This document shows positions 32,114 through 44,986 of a stretch of 64,000 nt of DNA, piece after piece. Position 1 is the first letter of the stretch. Every line of letters begins with the position of its first letter. Under the pieces are notes generated by a model that was not told the DNA's origin, searched no databases, and saw only the letters and a program-made list of their open reading frames with translations. Where the stretch lies: positions 22,350,432 through 22,414,431 of the forward strand of contig NC_081412.1 in NCBI RefSeq assembly GCF_030272615.1. The letters run 5' to 3'. The position numbers and the translations under genes were made by a program. This stretch comes from Cryptomeria japonica. Its lineage: Eukaryota; Streptophyta; Pinopsida; Cupressales; Cupressaceae.

Positions 32114-33665
32114 ACCTTTCTTTTCCTTCCCTGAACGAGGGTTTTTCTGCAGGAAATTAGGAGTGAATGAATGACTGAATGCTCTGTTGTTTTACGATTG
32201 CTTAGCGGCCTATTTTAAAAGACCGTGTGATAATCGTTTTCCGCATTCTTCAAAGAGGAAACAGTAAAATTGGTTTGAAACGTGTCACGTTTCTTGTAAA
32301 TTTCACGATTTGTAAAGAAAAAAAATCAACCAAGTAGGATTGGTATTGGAAGTAGTGGCTCTGGTTTTCCAGTCTTGGAAAGAGTCGCTCTCGCTTCCCA
32401 GTCTTTTACTCAGAGGATGACGTGGAAAGGCAAAAAGCAACTTTGGAACGAACTTGGCAATTGAAATGATGTTGCGGTTTACGCGGAGGGGGACCCTAGA
32501 GTTTTGTCTGCATTGATAATTTCAACCAGATTTCAATTCTGGTATGGTACACCCCCCTTTCATCTAGGGAAGCGTAATGTTATAGCTAGCTTCGTGTATT
32601 CATAGATTTTAAAAGTCAACAAAAATATATTAGAAGTCGTGTATTCAACACGGCTGTTAGTATATTTTTGTCGGGTAGCTAGACAATTCCTTCTAAACAA
32701 TACATTAAATTTCAACAAGTTTTTCAATTCTTCGAGGTGGGGCTTCTCCATAGGCATATAGAATTGATTAATGAATCTTAAGAAACAACTATTGCTTATT
32801 CTAGCTTATTCGAGGCTCCTTATTAATCAGTTTGCCCCTTTTTAGTTGTTGGGTTGGGTGGGCTGAGAAAGACTCACCTCTTAAATAATAATTGTAGGGC
32901 CCACCTTAAATAGTAAGAAGAAAGGTTGGGCATCTATGCTCTCTAGGGCAAAGACACTAGCAAGGGTGTTCAACGATGTCAGGGTTATCCCATGCATCCC
33001 CCAATGAGAGCCCCACGAAGTCATGCCTCATATTTAATGGTGTTTTTGGTTGTCTTTGTATGCGACTTAACTGCGTATAGCTATTGTTATGGCTTTTGGG
33101 TAGTAACGACGCACGGTGTGGGATATGTTATGTGTGCAACGGTCTACAAGTAAACATTTCAAAGTGTCACTCGATACCTACTTAAAGATGCTCGAATAAT
33201 CGTGCAATTCATTGCCAATACTTATGCACAAATGACCCAATAGTTATGTACAAATGCCCCAGTAGTTGTACACAGATGGGTCGATCATGGAGCGAAAAAA
33301 GCTAAAAAAGTGAGCAGGTATTGGTACATGTGAAATTTATTAATGGAATTTTAGTTATTGTTTTTTATGTTTCTTTAAAGTTAGTAGCTAGGAGGTTGGG
33401 TGCACAAGGAGTGCACGGTTATTGGAACAAGAACGGTAACCAGTGCTCTTCCCATACCTACTTAATTATAAACTATATATTTTAACATAAAGATGTATCT
33501 ATGTATTTGCTCTTGTTTGTATTTAGTCTTATGTTAATATTTATGTAATTCTAATTTAGCTCGCTTATTTATTTCAATGTGATCATTAATTCAATTATAT
33601 TCATAATCTAATCATATTGAGTACAAATTTGACCACTTTATTCGACTCAAAGCCATTTCTACAAG
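32114..33665. other. 5' flank of the kinase and intergenic DNA
   Basis: The first 110 bp hold the kinase leader and promoter. Beyond that, no family is recognised. The minus-strand frame at 32560-32757 is short and unsupported. A stretch at 33190-33290 repeats GCACAAATG and CCCAATAG-like words three times. Confidence 0.5.
32211..32220 (-). promoter_or_regulatory. TATA-like box of the lectin receptor kinase
   Basis: On the minus strand TTTTAAAATA lies about 100 bp upstream of the ATG at 32113. A start site about 30 bp downstream would leave a leader of roughly 70 nt. Assigned from position and composition only. Confidence 0.4.
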
Positions 33666-34350
33666 TGCAAGGTCATATCATCACAACCATGATCTTGACC
33701 TATTTAAATGCAAAAACTTGAAATCAAATGTCTAGTTGATTAGCCTTATCTTAGAGTTTGGTCTTAGGCTAACTTTGTACAAACCTTTTACAATTTGGTG
33801 TTATGCTTATGTAGAAAAAGACAATCATTTATTTTTTAAATCCAAGAATTGAATATCTATCATCTAAAATCACACATTCAAATGCTTCTATCAAATAACA
33901 ATACTTGGGGACATTTATTGCATTCAAAAGAATAATCCTTCCATTTTGATCACACTCATCCCATGTATAATAATAAGATTAACACATGTGGGAAGCTTAA
34001 CCTTAATGCAAGGTCATATCATCACAATCATGATCTTAATCTATTTAAATGCAAAAACTATAGATTAAATGTCTAGTTGATTAGCCTCATCTTAGACATT
34101 GGTCTTAAAGTAACTGTGTACCTTGTACAATTTGGTGTTATGCTTATGTAGAAAAAGACATTCATTTATTTTTTAAATCCAAGAATTAAATATACATCAT
34201 CTAAAATCACATGTTCAATCGCTTCTATCACATAACAATTAGAGGACATCTATTGCATTCAAAAGAATAATCCTCCAATTTTGATCACACCCATCCCATG
34301 TATAATAATAAGGTTAAACACGTGTGGGATGCTTGATATCTCTATTTATT
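33666..34350. repeat. Tandem duplication of a 341-bp unit
   Basis: Two copies, 33666-34006 and about 34007-34350, both begin TGCAAGGTCATATCATCACA and share the GGTGTTATGCTTATGTAGAA and CATTCAAAAGAATAATCC blocks. They differ by scattered substitutions and small indels, so the duplication is not recent. No coding potential. Confidence 0.85.
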
Positions 34351-35947
34351 TCCTTGGAATGACTTAACTAAGATAAAGGGGTGCGTCTATCTAATTATGA
34401 TATACATAAGGAAGAAAAAGGCTCTCCTAAACCATCATTAGTTGTAAAATTGAATTCATATTGTTATATTTTAGTCATTGAAGGTCAACCCTTCAAGTGG
34501 ATAAATATTTTATTGTCTTTTATAATTATTCCCAAAAAAAAATCCTAAAAAGTGGTATCAAAGTAGGAGTAATTTAATTTTCACCATAACTTAGAAGCAA
34601 TTAAAAAATAATAATGAATTTTTAAAAGAATAATATATTCAAAGAAGCTATAATTAAAAAAAAGTAGTATTTCTACATAATTTAATGGTCAAATGAGAAA
34701 CACCATATTCAATTATAACTCTTGTTTTAAATCTTTATGGTGACAACTTACCTCAAGTTCTTCACTCGCATACCTAATAATAAACCTAGAGTTTAAACAA
34801 TAAACACATTATAAGTCATGCCATCTTTTAAATTGGAGAGCTTTCATACAAATATCAAGTCCAATGATTCTCTTTATTGTCTACCATCCAAAATCAAGGA
34901 AAAATTCCCACCAAGATGTCAAACAAGGAAAAATTTTAACAACCTAATAATTTAATTTTCATGCTTGAAACATCTTTAAATGAGGTTTTGAATAGTTTTC
35001 AATAAGAACTATTGTATAAATTTTTACCCCAGCTTAACTACCTAGGCATATACAACACCAACAAATAAAAGTAAGGGATAGGGCAATCTTTTCATGGATC
35101 AAAATTGAACATAACCAAAATAGAAATCCTTAAGTTTGATGGTATGGACATGTACCTTCATAGATAAGTCCTATGAAACAATTTTCTAAGCTTATAATCC
35201 ATGAAAGAACTTGACGGCTAGTTTTGATCTCCATTAAGGTTTTAACCTTAAGAACAGGGTAGTATGGAAGTTTCACAAGTGTGGGATAGGATGCGACCTA
35301 TGGAATGACCTCCGAGATTTTAGAAGCTAGCTCTTCAAATTTTAAAGGGGGAAAAGGGTAGGAAGAAATCACAACCCAAATCCAAAGATTTTGAAAAAGA
35401 AAGGCTTAATGAACACAAAGCTCTTAAAACACTTTAAAGATATCATGAAATAATGTTAGAGAGTCTACTTATTCCACTTAATCAAGAATAGTATGTTATT
35501 TATCCATCATCTTAGAAAGAGAATAGGGCACACGAAGTGACAAAGGTATAAGGTACCATATCCAAATCCTGTCTATGAGAGTAGTGTAAAGGTCAAGTGA
35601 AAGTATTAATCCGATTTAAATTTCTTATGAATATGGTATAATCTAGATCCTTTCTTTAAGAAAAATGAAGGAGTAAATACTTAACGTGATTCAAATTTCA
35701 TGAAAGGAAACTGGAGAAACACGAATAAGACAATAATCATACATTTACTATAGGCAAAATGCATTATCTATGAAAATATTAAAGCAACGAGGGCGTAGTT
35801 GTCATTCATCAAATAACACAAAGGCTTCAAATGCATATCACAACGTATTTCAAATAACTAGAGATGAACAACCATTTCAAGGATAGCTTGAAGAGTCTTG
35901 AGACTCTAAATTCTTGGAAGCTTGAATTTTGAAAGAAAAGATCTCAC
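34351..35947 (+). other. Possible decayed retroelement leader and gag
   Basis: TGGTATCAAAGTAGG at 34553-34567 resembles an initiator-Met primer-binding site. About 550 bp later a stretch near 35100-35160 reads as IEILKFDGMDMYLH, like the start of a retroelement gag, but it then breaks at stops. The rest is AT-rich and unrecognised. No LTR pair could be defined here. Confidence 0.3.
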
Positions 35948-37413
35948 TGTTGGCATTTCAATAAGGATATTGAGAAGGTTGTTGAAGATCATTGATATAA
36001 CTGAAGAAGGATGATTATTATCTTAATAATATTATTTTGTCATTGATGTCAAGAAATTGATTTTCTGATTCAGTATGATGTTGCCATATCTTGAGAAGAA
36101 TGTTTTGGTGAATATTAAGTGGTCGGTAAGTGACACAGAAAGGATGTGATAATGAAGGGGAATAATAAGTTATTCAATGGGCAACTATTACCGAGTTAGA
36201 TAATGATGAGATCATGTTGTTTTGATTGTTTTGATATCCTACATATGTTGTTGATTATAAGTTTAATACTATACTATGTCACCGAGCAAAGAACCTAGTC
36301 GGTAAACCCTAAGGTACCTAGTTGGTAAACCCTAAAGTTATCGATATCAGTTAAAGAAGGCAGAATGTCTACCGAGTGAAGTTCAGTATATGCCGAGTAA
36401 CAACTGAGTTATAATAGATCGCATTGGATGGATAAAAGCATTATTTAATAATAGATGCTGATGAGCTGGAGATGAATAAGTGATTGGTATGCTGTGCATG
36501 AAGTTTGTTGAGGATCAACGACATGGAAAACACAAGAGGAAGATCTACAACACAGATTGAATTGCAATAACCTAGCACAAGTTCCAAGGAAGGAATACAA
36601 GTTCCAAGGTAAGGTAAACATTTTTCAGATCGAAGGATACATTGAACCTGGTCAAGTTTGAAGATTTGATGGCTAAGATTGATCATGGGAAATGTGATCA
36701 AGGAGATTAAGCGGTTAGAAATTGTTTATAAATAAGGAATTGTTGATGAACAATGTATGCGGGCAAATGTATGCAAAATGATGCTACAGTAATGTTTACC
36801 GAGCACAAAAGCTTGAAGATCTGATTGAAGAACAGATTAAGAAGCCCAACAAGGGACAAGATAAGTTGTATGACAAGATTGTTTTGAGAAAATAGAATCT
36901 GCTTTAACATTTTAGATGTGAAGTTGCAGATATATTTTATTATTGTTGTTTATTTTGTAAGTGACAGGAAATCTCTTGACCGAGTGGACTTAATAGTCTT
37001 ATTTGTAAACCCTCTAGCAAGGTAACAATCTAAATGAGTGTTTGAAATCGTTTGACAAGGTCACTTCTAACAAAGTGCAAGACTCTAACAAGTCTAAAGG
37101 AAATCCCTTAACCGGGTCACATCTAGCAATGTGTTTGTAATCTTTAATAGGATAAGCTTTTAACCGAGCATACTCTAGAAGGGTATATTTCTTAGTGGGT
37201 CCAAAATCCCACAGTGATTTTTCCCTATTTGGGTTTACACGTTAAATCTGGTGTTAAATGTGTTATGATGTTTTAAGTGTATCTATTTATGAGTTTGAAT
37301 GACTTACAATCATAGTTGCATATCTATAAAAGCTACCAAGGTTGAATCTATTGAATATATTGAAGATTAAGTTTTTATGATTCACACCCCCCCCCCTCTC
37401 ATCTTAACTAACA
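35948..37413 (+). repeat. 5' LTR of copia element 1
   Basis: 1466 bp, from TGTTGGCATTTC to CTTAACTAACA. A C-run of about 12 lies near its end. The words ACCGAG and TCGGTAAAC recur many times in it. It matches 45376-46821 closely. Confidence 0.92.
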
Positions 37414-37415
37414 AT

Positions 37416-37427
37416 TGGTATCAGAGC
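37416..37427 (+). other. Primer-binding site (initiator Met tRNA) of copia 1
   Basis: TGGTATCAGAGC follows the LTR end after two bases. This is the usual plant copia primer site, complementary to the 3' end of initiator methionine tRNA. Confidence 0.9.
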
Positions 37428-37477
37428 TTTGGACTCTAGAAGAAAAGTTTAAAGGTAATTGAGGCAAAGATCCGAAG

Positions 37478-39964
37478 ATGTATAAAAGGGATGCACCAAA
37501 GCTGAACAAGTCTAGTTTCTCCACATGGCAGAAAAGGATGAAGCTGCATTTATCAAGAATTGGAGAATATGCAACATATTATCTGGAGAATGATTACATA
37601 GCACCCAACACCAACCCGATGACAATGGAAGAGATAAAGGCAAAGCAAGAACATATTCAAGCTATGATTGAAATAACATCTACATTAACCGACTCAGAGT
37701 TTAATGACCTAGAAGGCTGCAATGATGCCAAAGCAATGTGGACTAAGCTCATATCTATGTATGGTGGTGATGAACATGTTCAGAGAGCAAAAGTAGATAG
37801 TCTAAGAGGACAACTTGAATCCATGAGAATGAATGAAGGTGAGAACATAACCCAATATAGTACAAGGTTAAAGGAGTCTGTCAATCAAATCAAAGGAGCA
37901 GGGGGAACTATTGAAGAAAAGGATGTAACAAGTAAGTTGCTTAGAACACTTCTACCTACTTATGCCATTCAAGTCTCTGCAATCAATGAATTAAGGTCTG
38001 TACCAAATATGTCGGTTTCTTTGGATGCTACAATCGGTAAGCTACATGCATTTGAGTTAAGTAATTTTGATAGCAGTGGGTCTTCGGTAAATAAAGTTGA
38101 ATCTGCATTTAGTTCTTTTCATATTGGTGAATCTGATGATTACAATGATAGAATGTATAAGTATACTGAAGGAAATCACAGTGGAGCAAGTGAAAGATTT
38201 CGCAAAAACATGGAAGAGGTACACAAACTATATGAAGAAATCAAAAAGAAAGAAGAGTTTGAAGCATTATTAGCCAGAAGGTTACCGAGAGGAAAAGGTA
38301 AGTATAAAGGAAAGCTCCCTTTAAAATGTTTTAACTGTGATAGAATAGGACATATGGCTTCTAACTGTCCTGACAAAGAATCCAGTGAAAAGAGAGAATA
38401 TCTAGATGACAGACAGAAAGACAACCAATACAAAGGACACCGAGACTTCAAAAGGAAAGATAGAAAGACATGCCTAGTAGCTTATGAGGAATCCAACGAT
38501 GATAAATCTGATGGAACTGATACAGAGGAGGTTGTTTATGTGGCTATCAAAGATGGATCAGATGATGAAAGGTATGAAGAAAAAGCCCTAATATCTCACA
38601 TAAATAAAAATGATTCTTGGATCATAGATAGTGGATGCTCACATCACATGACAGGTGATAAACACAAGTTTGTTAAATTAGAAGACTATGATGGAGGGTA
38701 TGTAAGATTTGGTAATGATGCACCATGTCCAGTGAAAGGTAAAGGATCCATAACACTTCTTGACAATGCTAAATGTGATGATGTATACTGGGTTGAAGGT
38801 TTGAAATACAATTTGTTGAGTGTAGCACAGCTAAACAATACAGGATACCGAATAGAATTTCAAAAGGGATGTGTCAAAGTTCATGACAGACATGGAAAGC
38901 TAGCTGCTATCGGGACATAAACAAAAGGTGATACATTTCATCTTGACTCAACTAGGAACAATTGTCTTTATGCTAAAATAGATGATACCTGGTTATGGCA
39001 TAAAAGGTTTTGTCATATAAATTTTGATAACCTGATCAAAATAAGCAAGAAGCATCGAGTGAGAGGTCTACCTAGCTTGGAAAAACCAGAGAATGCAATA
39101 TGTCATGGATGCCAGATGGGTAAGATGACAAGGTCAAGCTTTACAAGTAAGTCCTGCACCTCTAAAGGAATTTTAGATCTTGTACACATTGATCTTTGTG
39201 GTCTTATGAAAGTTCAAAGTTATTATGGAGATAGATACTTCATATTATTTGTGGATGATTACTCAAGAATGGTGTCAGTTATGTTTTTAAAAGAAAAATC
39301 AGAAGCCTTTCAAATGTTGAAATGGTATAAGGCTAGAGTTGAAAAAGAAACAGGAAGACAGTTGAAATGTCTAAGATCTAATAGAGGAGGAGAATTCATT
39401 TTTGATGAATTTAATCTATTTTGCAATGATCATGGTATAAAGAGACAAGTGTCTACACTGAGAACACCTTAGCAAAATGGGATAGCTGAAAGAAGAAACA
39501 TATCAATTATAGATTGTGCCAGAACCTTGATGATAGAAAAGAGGGTACCTCAAACATTTTGGAGAGAAGCAATCAGCACTGTAGTTTACACTCGGAACCG
39601 AGTACAACTGAAGAAATGAACTTTGAAGACACCATATGAAATCTGGTATGATAAGAAACCCAATGTAAGTTATTTTAAGATATTTGGAAGTAGATGTTAT
39701 GTTCACAAAGATGACAAAAATAGAAAGTTTGATCAGAAAAGTGAAGAAGGAACATTTCTTGGTTATTCTTCTAGAAGCAAAGCATTTAAATGTCTGATAA
39801 AATCATCTAACAAAATAGTAGAAAGTGCAAATGTGAAAATTGATGAATTTTCATAAAGAAATGATGAAGGAAATTCCAAAGAACTAGAAAATTATGAGGA
39901 ATTTGTTTATGTTCAACCGAGAAATCCTACCAAGAACGCTGATGAAGAAAATGAAGAAAGTACT
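37478..39964 (+). pseudogene. Copia 1 gag, protease and integrase
   Basis: One frame from ATG 37478 with stops TAA 38918, TAG 39470, TGA 39617 and TAA 39854. The first 480 residues are open: a copia gag domain (about 10-200), the zinc knuckle CX2CX4HX4C (C284, C287, H292, C297) and a protease with D384 in WIIDSGCSHH. Integrase follows, with the zinc block ending in ICHGC, the first catalytic Asp in VHIDLCG, and the Glu in GIAERRN. The second catalytic Asp, normally in an RSDNGGEF-type block, is Asn here (RSNRGGEF). Pol is cut at 39964 by the inserted element. Gag assembles the particle, protease matures it and integrase inserts the DNA; the stops and the lost Asp make this copy inactive. Confidence 0.88.
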
Positions 39965-41140
39965 TGTTACTGCTTACTAAGGTTGCCATTAGTCTTATGT
40001 TCAAAGTTATTCTATATTCTCTAGTCGGTTAACTCTACCGAAATATTCAGTCAGCATGCACAGAGCAATCGGTAATAGAAGAAACTAGTCACAGAGCCCA
40101 GTATGCACCGAGCTGTCTGCCGAGTATCATTCCATGTTTATCGAGCAACAAAGATGACACATCGAGTGAAACGTGTTACTAGATTCATTGAACCTGGACA
40201 TACATATGGAAACGTGTTACAAGATCGAGGAACATAGAACCGTTATCACCTTGGAAATTGCACTTAAAGATTGTGTATGATTTCGAGGTCATCTAACCAA
40301 TGAAATACTTTGCATGGTTATTCATTCGATAAAACATGTTTGTAAGATTGAAGCAATGAATGGATCATCGACATAAGAGATCTATTTATACAACATGGAT
40401 TGAGATTAGATATACACATGTAGTATGATAGAAAGGAAGATATAGAAATATATGAAGCAAGACATGTGAAAGCACTAAGTGTTATGACTATTACAGAGAC
40501 ACAAAGGTCACCGAGAAGGATTTCAGAGAACAGTCAAAGAACAGAGTAAACAGAAGGGTTTACCGAGTTACTATATAGGTTATCGAGGTATGCTATAAGC
40601 AAGGTAATCTTATTTGAGCACATAGAATCTACTATAACATTTCAGATGTAAAGTTGCAGATATTTGTAATGATTTTATTGTAATATTTTGAAACTGTAAG
40701 AGAAACCTTTAACAAGGTAAAAGACTCTAACCAAGTATATAAATTGTAAAGCCTCTAACCAGGTGCAGCATTTAGATTAAGTGTTGTTAAATCCTTTAGC
40801 AAGGTAGATCTAATAGATCTTGATACTTCTAATAGGGTAAGCTATCAGAAATAGCTAAACATGTAGCTCTAACCGAGCACCCTTTATTATTGCAGTAGTG
40901 AAGTTGTGGGTGACATCCCCACCATAGTTTTTCTCTTTAACCAAGAGTTTCTGTGTAACCAAAATATAAGTGTTATGGAGTGAATCATGTATGATTGTTA
41001 TTTATTTAGTTTAGCATTATATTATGTTAATGCACTATTCAGTTTATGCTTAACAGTAAAGTTATTGTTGAAGAAAAGTTTTGAAGTACTGATTCACCCC
41101 TCCCCTCTCAGTACATTAGCTTTCCATGTTGGGCTTAACA
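39965..41140 (+). repeat. Left LTR of the coiled-coil element
   Basis: 1176 bp, complete, with TG...CA ends. Its first 933 bp match 43204-44136 with few differences. It contains ACCGAG words like those in the surrounding copia LTRs. Confidence 0.9.
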
Positions 41141-41142
41141 AT

Positions 41143-41154
41143 TGGTATCAAAGC
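41143..41154 (+). other. Primer-binding site of the coiled-coil element
   Basis: TGGTATCAAAGC, one base away from the initiator-Met site of copia 1, two bases after the LTR end. Confidence 0.85.
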
Positions 41155-41202
41155 ATCAATCTTGGAAAAGGGTTTAACTGCCTAAAGAGAAAGATCTTAT
41201 CA

Positions 41203-42812
41203 ATGGAAGCTATAAACAATCTCAGAGGATTGTGTATCTGCAAGAAGAGTTGGATCATGCTAATCAAGTGATTGCAGACATGCAAAGGCAAATGCAAAAA
41301 TCTCTAAAAGTGAGAAGAAGATTATCTGATGATTTGCAAGACTCTCAAGAGTTAGTGGAACAGATTGAGACATCATCTGAGAATAGTATGTGTGAAGAGA
41401 CTGAAGAAATGATTGAAGTATTGAGAGAAAAGAACAAAGCACTGGCTGATCAACTAAAAGCAATGAAAAGAGAACATGAGCATTTCAGCACACAGATGAC
41501 TGAAAATCTTGATGCATTGAGGACAACCAAGGATAAAGTTAGAGATCTAGAAAGAGAAAAACAAAAACTTGAAGCATTAGTATCTGAAAAGAATGATGAA
41601 ATCATAAGATTGACTAGGATTCAACAAAATCTGTCAGATCAACTAGGTTATGCACATCATGAAGCAAATCTAAAAGATGATGAGAATCAAGCATTGAAAC
41701 TTGAAGTATCAAGGTTGACCAATGAACTTGAAATAGAGAAGAAATCCAAAGAATCACTGAAGAAGAGTTATGAAGCATCAAAGATGTTGGATGAGCAACT
41801 GAATACAAGATGACCCAACAAAGATGCAGGACTCGGTTACAAAGGAAAAGACTCTACTGAGAAAGGAATTCATACTACCGAGAGAGGAGAATCATCAAAG
41901 CAAGCTGGAATCAAGAAGAACATCTAAAGAAAAGAAGATGAAAAAGCATAGCTTCAAAGTAGATTTGACAAAACCAATAGTATTGCCCAATGTTGACATA
42001 TCAAAATTAAAAGGGCAAGCACTCATTGATTTCGGTGAACTATGCAAAGCAAAGGCCAAACAAGAAAAACAAATGGCCATACAAAAGAAAAATAAAGTAC
42101 TTCAGAAGGTAAAGACACTATTATCATATATGCTACCTGAAGCTACAGTGTCAACCGATGCAGCCATCCATATTCAACTGGATGAACTTCTCAGTCAGAT
42201 AGAGACATCTAGAGTAGATGCATCTTTATATTTGAGCAAGCTAATGACAAAGAGCTCACTGCAAAAATGATAGAAGAGGTACAGAAAGCTATAGCTATTG
42301 GCAAAGTCAAACTTGTCAAATTTATTGCTGAGTTGTCCCCTCAACTCAAGCACATTCTTTATTTATTTCAGAAACTCTGTACATTTTCTTTATTCATTAA
42401 AGACATCAAAAATAAAACTGAAGCAATTGAGAAAGAGATCACCGATCTCTCAAATAAGTTGACCCCAGAGCCCAATTCAGTTCATAATTTCTATACAAAG
42501 TTACAACAGCTCATGGCTCAACAATTGGACCTAAGAAATGAAGAACACAAGATCAAGATGGATATAATGACACTTCAGACATTATTCCTTCCTCATCTTT
42601 CATCTGTTCAAGAACAGATTAACCGAGCCACTCACCTATCTACTACACAAGAGGGAAGCACATTAGATGGCTTAATTTCATTATTGGCTGATATTCAAGC
42701 ACAAAATTCTTTAATGAATAGTGTAAAGAATGCACTCTCTGTTGCTCTCATCGAAGCACGGACAATGTACAAATCCATTTTTGACCAGTTGCCACTACCA
42801 AATGGTAACTAA
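41203..42812 (+). pseudogene. Coiled-coil protein of unknown function
   Basis: Three frames follow one another: 41232-41813 (193 residues), 41824-42270 (148) and 42267-42812 (181). The first is almost wholly heptad coiled coil, rich in Glu, Lys, Gln and Leu, and would continue upstream to the ATG at 41203 if a one-base shift near 41220 is allowed for. The second is basic, with a Lys-rich start. The third overlaps it by four bases (ATGA) and is helical. Readable sequence just upstream of 42267 in the third frame suggests that the three parts were once a single protein of over 500 residues. No gag, knuckle or enzyme motif is present and I do not recognise the family. It could be a captured host gene or a structural substitute for gag. 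Confidence 0.6.
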
Positions 42813-43203
42813 AATATGATGTTTATCAAAAAGGGGGAGTGATATAGTATTCAAAGTATAGTATCAAACAAAAGGAGTGTAGTATACAGGGGGAGTATAT
42901 TGAGCAGAGTGAGCAAAGTATCCAAGAGCAGAGTATACCAAGCAGAGTAAGTAGAGTATACCGTGCAGTGAATAGAACAGTAAGCAAAGAACAAGAGCAG
43001 CACACAGAACATTGATCATCGAGCATGCAAAATCAGAGTGTTGTACAGTATATTGATAAGGGGAGTATATCTGAATATACTATTTCATTGACAGATGTAT
43101 ATATTGTCAGTTTAGTCAAATTTTGCAAGCATATAGATTTTTGAGTTATAACTTTGAAAGTAGTTTTTTGTCAAACATCTCAACTAATGTCAAAAGGGGA
43201 GAT
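42813..43203 (+). other. Purine-rich 3' region of the coiled-coil element
   Basis: AAAAAGGGGGAGT-like tracts occur near 42829, 42888 and 43058, with GAGCAGAGTA and AGAGTATACC words repeated between them. The tract AAAAGGGGAGAT at 43192-43203 directly precedes the right LTR and is the likely plus-strand primer. Confidence 0.7.
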
Positions 43204-44136
43204 TGTTCCTACTTACTAAGGTTGCCATTAGTCTTATGTTCAAATTTATTCTATATACTCTAGTCGGTTAACTCTATCGAAATATACGGTCGGCATGCAC
43301 AGAGCAGTCGGTAATAGAAGAAACTAGTCACAGAGCCTAGTATGCACTGAGCTGTCTACCGAGTATCATTCCATGTTTACCGAGCAGCAAAGATGACACA
43401 CCGAGTGAAACGTGTTACTAGATTCATTGAACCTGGACATACATATGGAAACGTGTTACAAGATTGAGGAACATAGAACCGTTATCACCTTGGAAATTGC
43501 ACTTAAAGATTGTGTATGATTTCGAGGTCATCTAACCAATGAAATATTCTGCATGGTTATTCATTTGATAAAACATGTTTGTAAGATTGAAGCAATGAAT
43601 GGATCATCGACATAAGAGATCTATTTATACAACATGGATTGAGATCAGATATACACATGTAGTATGATAGAAAGGAAGATATAGAAATATATGAAGCAAG
43701 ACATGTGAAAGCACTAAGTGTTATGACTATTACAGAGACATAAACGTCACCAAGAAGGATTTCAGAGAAGAGTCAAAGAACAGAGTAAACAGAAGGGTTT
43801 ACCTAGTTACTATATGGGTTACCGAGGTATGCTATAAGCAAAATAATCTTATTTGAGCACATAGAATCTACTATAACATTTCAGATGTAAAGTTGCAGAT
43901 ATTTGTAATGATTTTATTGTAATATTTTGAAACTGTAAGAGAAACCTTTAACAAGGTAAAAGACTCTAACCAAGTCTATAAATTGTAAAGCCTCTAACCA
44001 GGTGCAACATTTAGATTAAGTGTTGTTAAATCCTTTAGCAAGGTAGATCTAACAGATCTTGATACTCCTAATAGGGTAAGCTATCAGAAATAGCTAAACA
44101 TGTAGCTCTAACTGAGCACCCTTTATTATTGCAGTA
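43204..44136 (+). repeat. Right LTR of the coiled-coil element, truncated
   Basis: 933 bp starting TGTTCCTACTTAC. It follows the left LTR up to TTATTATTGCAGTA and then changes into copia pol sequence. The last 243 bp of the LTR are missing. Confidence 0.88.
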
Positions 44137-44986
44137 TTTTATAGGTTTACAGATACTACAAAGGAAAAATGAGATTTTCATTAATCAATCCAATTATATA
44201 AAGGGAATCCTAAAGAAATTTGGAATGGAGGATTCTAAACCTGTAAGTACTCCTATGACTACCAACTGTAAACTATCAAAGAGTGATGAATCTGCATCTG
44301 TTAATGAGACACTTTACCTATCTATGATTGGAAAGCTGCAATATGTGGTTCACAAAAAGCCAGATATAGCACATGCAGTAGGTATAGTTGCAAGATTTTC
44401 TGCAGATCCCAAAGAAACACATATGACGAAAATCAAGAGAATTTTCAAATACCTGAAAGGCACTGAAGATTATGGCTTAGCATATCAAAAAGGGAATATT
44501 TTTGACCTAAAAGTCTATATTGATGTTGATTGGGCAGGAAACATTGATGATAGGAAAAGCACAAGCGGTGGAGCTTTCTTCTTGGGAGATAGACTAGTAA
44601 GTTGGCTTAGCAAGAAACAAGGATGCATTTCAGAGTCAACAACTGAAGTTGAATATGTCGTTGCAGCATTGAATTGTACCAATATAGCATGGATCAAACA
44701 ATTGTTGGAAGGTATGAATGAGAAAGTTACCAAGCCCGTAACTATATTCTATGATAATACTGGTGCCATTAACATTTCAAAGAATCCGGTAATGCACTCT
44801 AAGACAAAGCATATCTCTATAAAGTATCATTACCTCAAAGAAGAAGTTCAAGAGAAGAAAGTTGTGATGGAATATATCAGTTCAAAGGAACAAATAACAT
44901 ATATTTTCACAAAGCCACTACCAAGGGACACTTTTGAGTATCTCAGAAGTCAGTTAGGGGTCCTACCCCTATCTAGTACTCACTGA
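44137..44986 (+). pseudogene. Copia 1 pol end: RT tail and RNase H
   Basis: An open stretch beginning in the FIGLQI block at the end of reverse transcriptase, then the KFGMEDSKPVSTPM block, RNase H with DVDWAG and STTEVEYVVA, and the C-terminal KPLPRDTFEYLRSQLGV block. It ends at TGA 44984-44986. The polymerase core, including the YVDD site, is missing because of the deletion at 44136. The surviving 283 codons have no stop. Confidence 0.88.

Larger units (their letters stand above)
39965..44136 (+). mobile_element. Nested LTR element encoding a coiled-coil protein, no gag-pol
   Basis: Left LTR 39965-41140 (TGTTACTG to GGGCTTAACA), primer site 41143-41154, internal region to 43203 with a purine tract, then a right LTR from 43204 that stops at 44136 and lacks its last 243 bp. 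The 2.06 kb internal region has no gag, protease, RT or integrase, only coiled-coil frames (41203-42812). The element therefore moved in trans. The host pol resumes at 44137, but with the RT missing, so a deletion removed both the LTR end and host sequence. For that reason no TSD can be seen. Confidence 0.85.
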
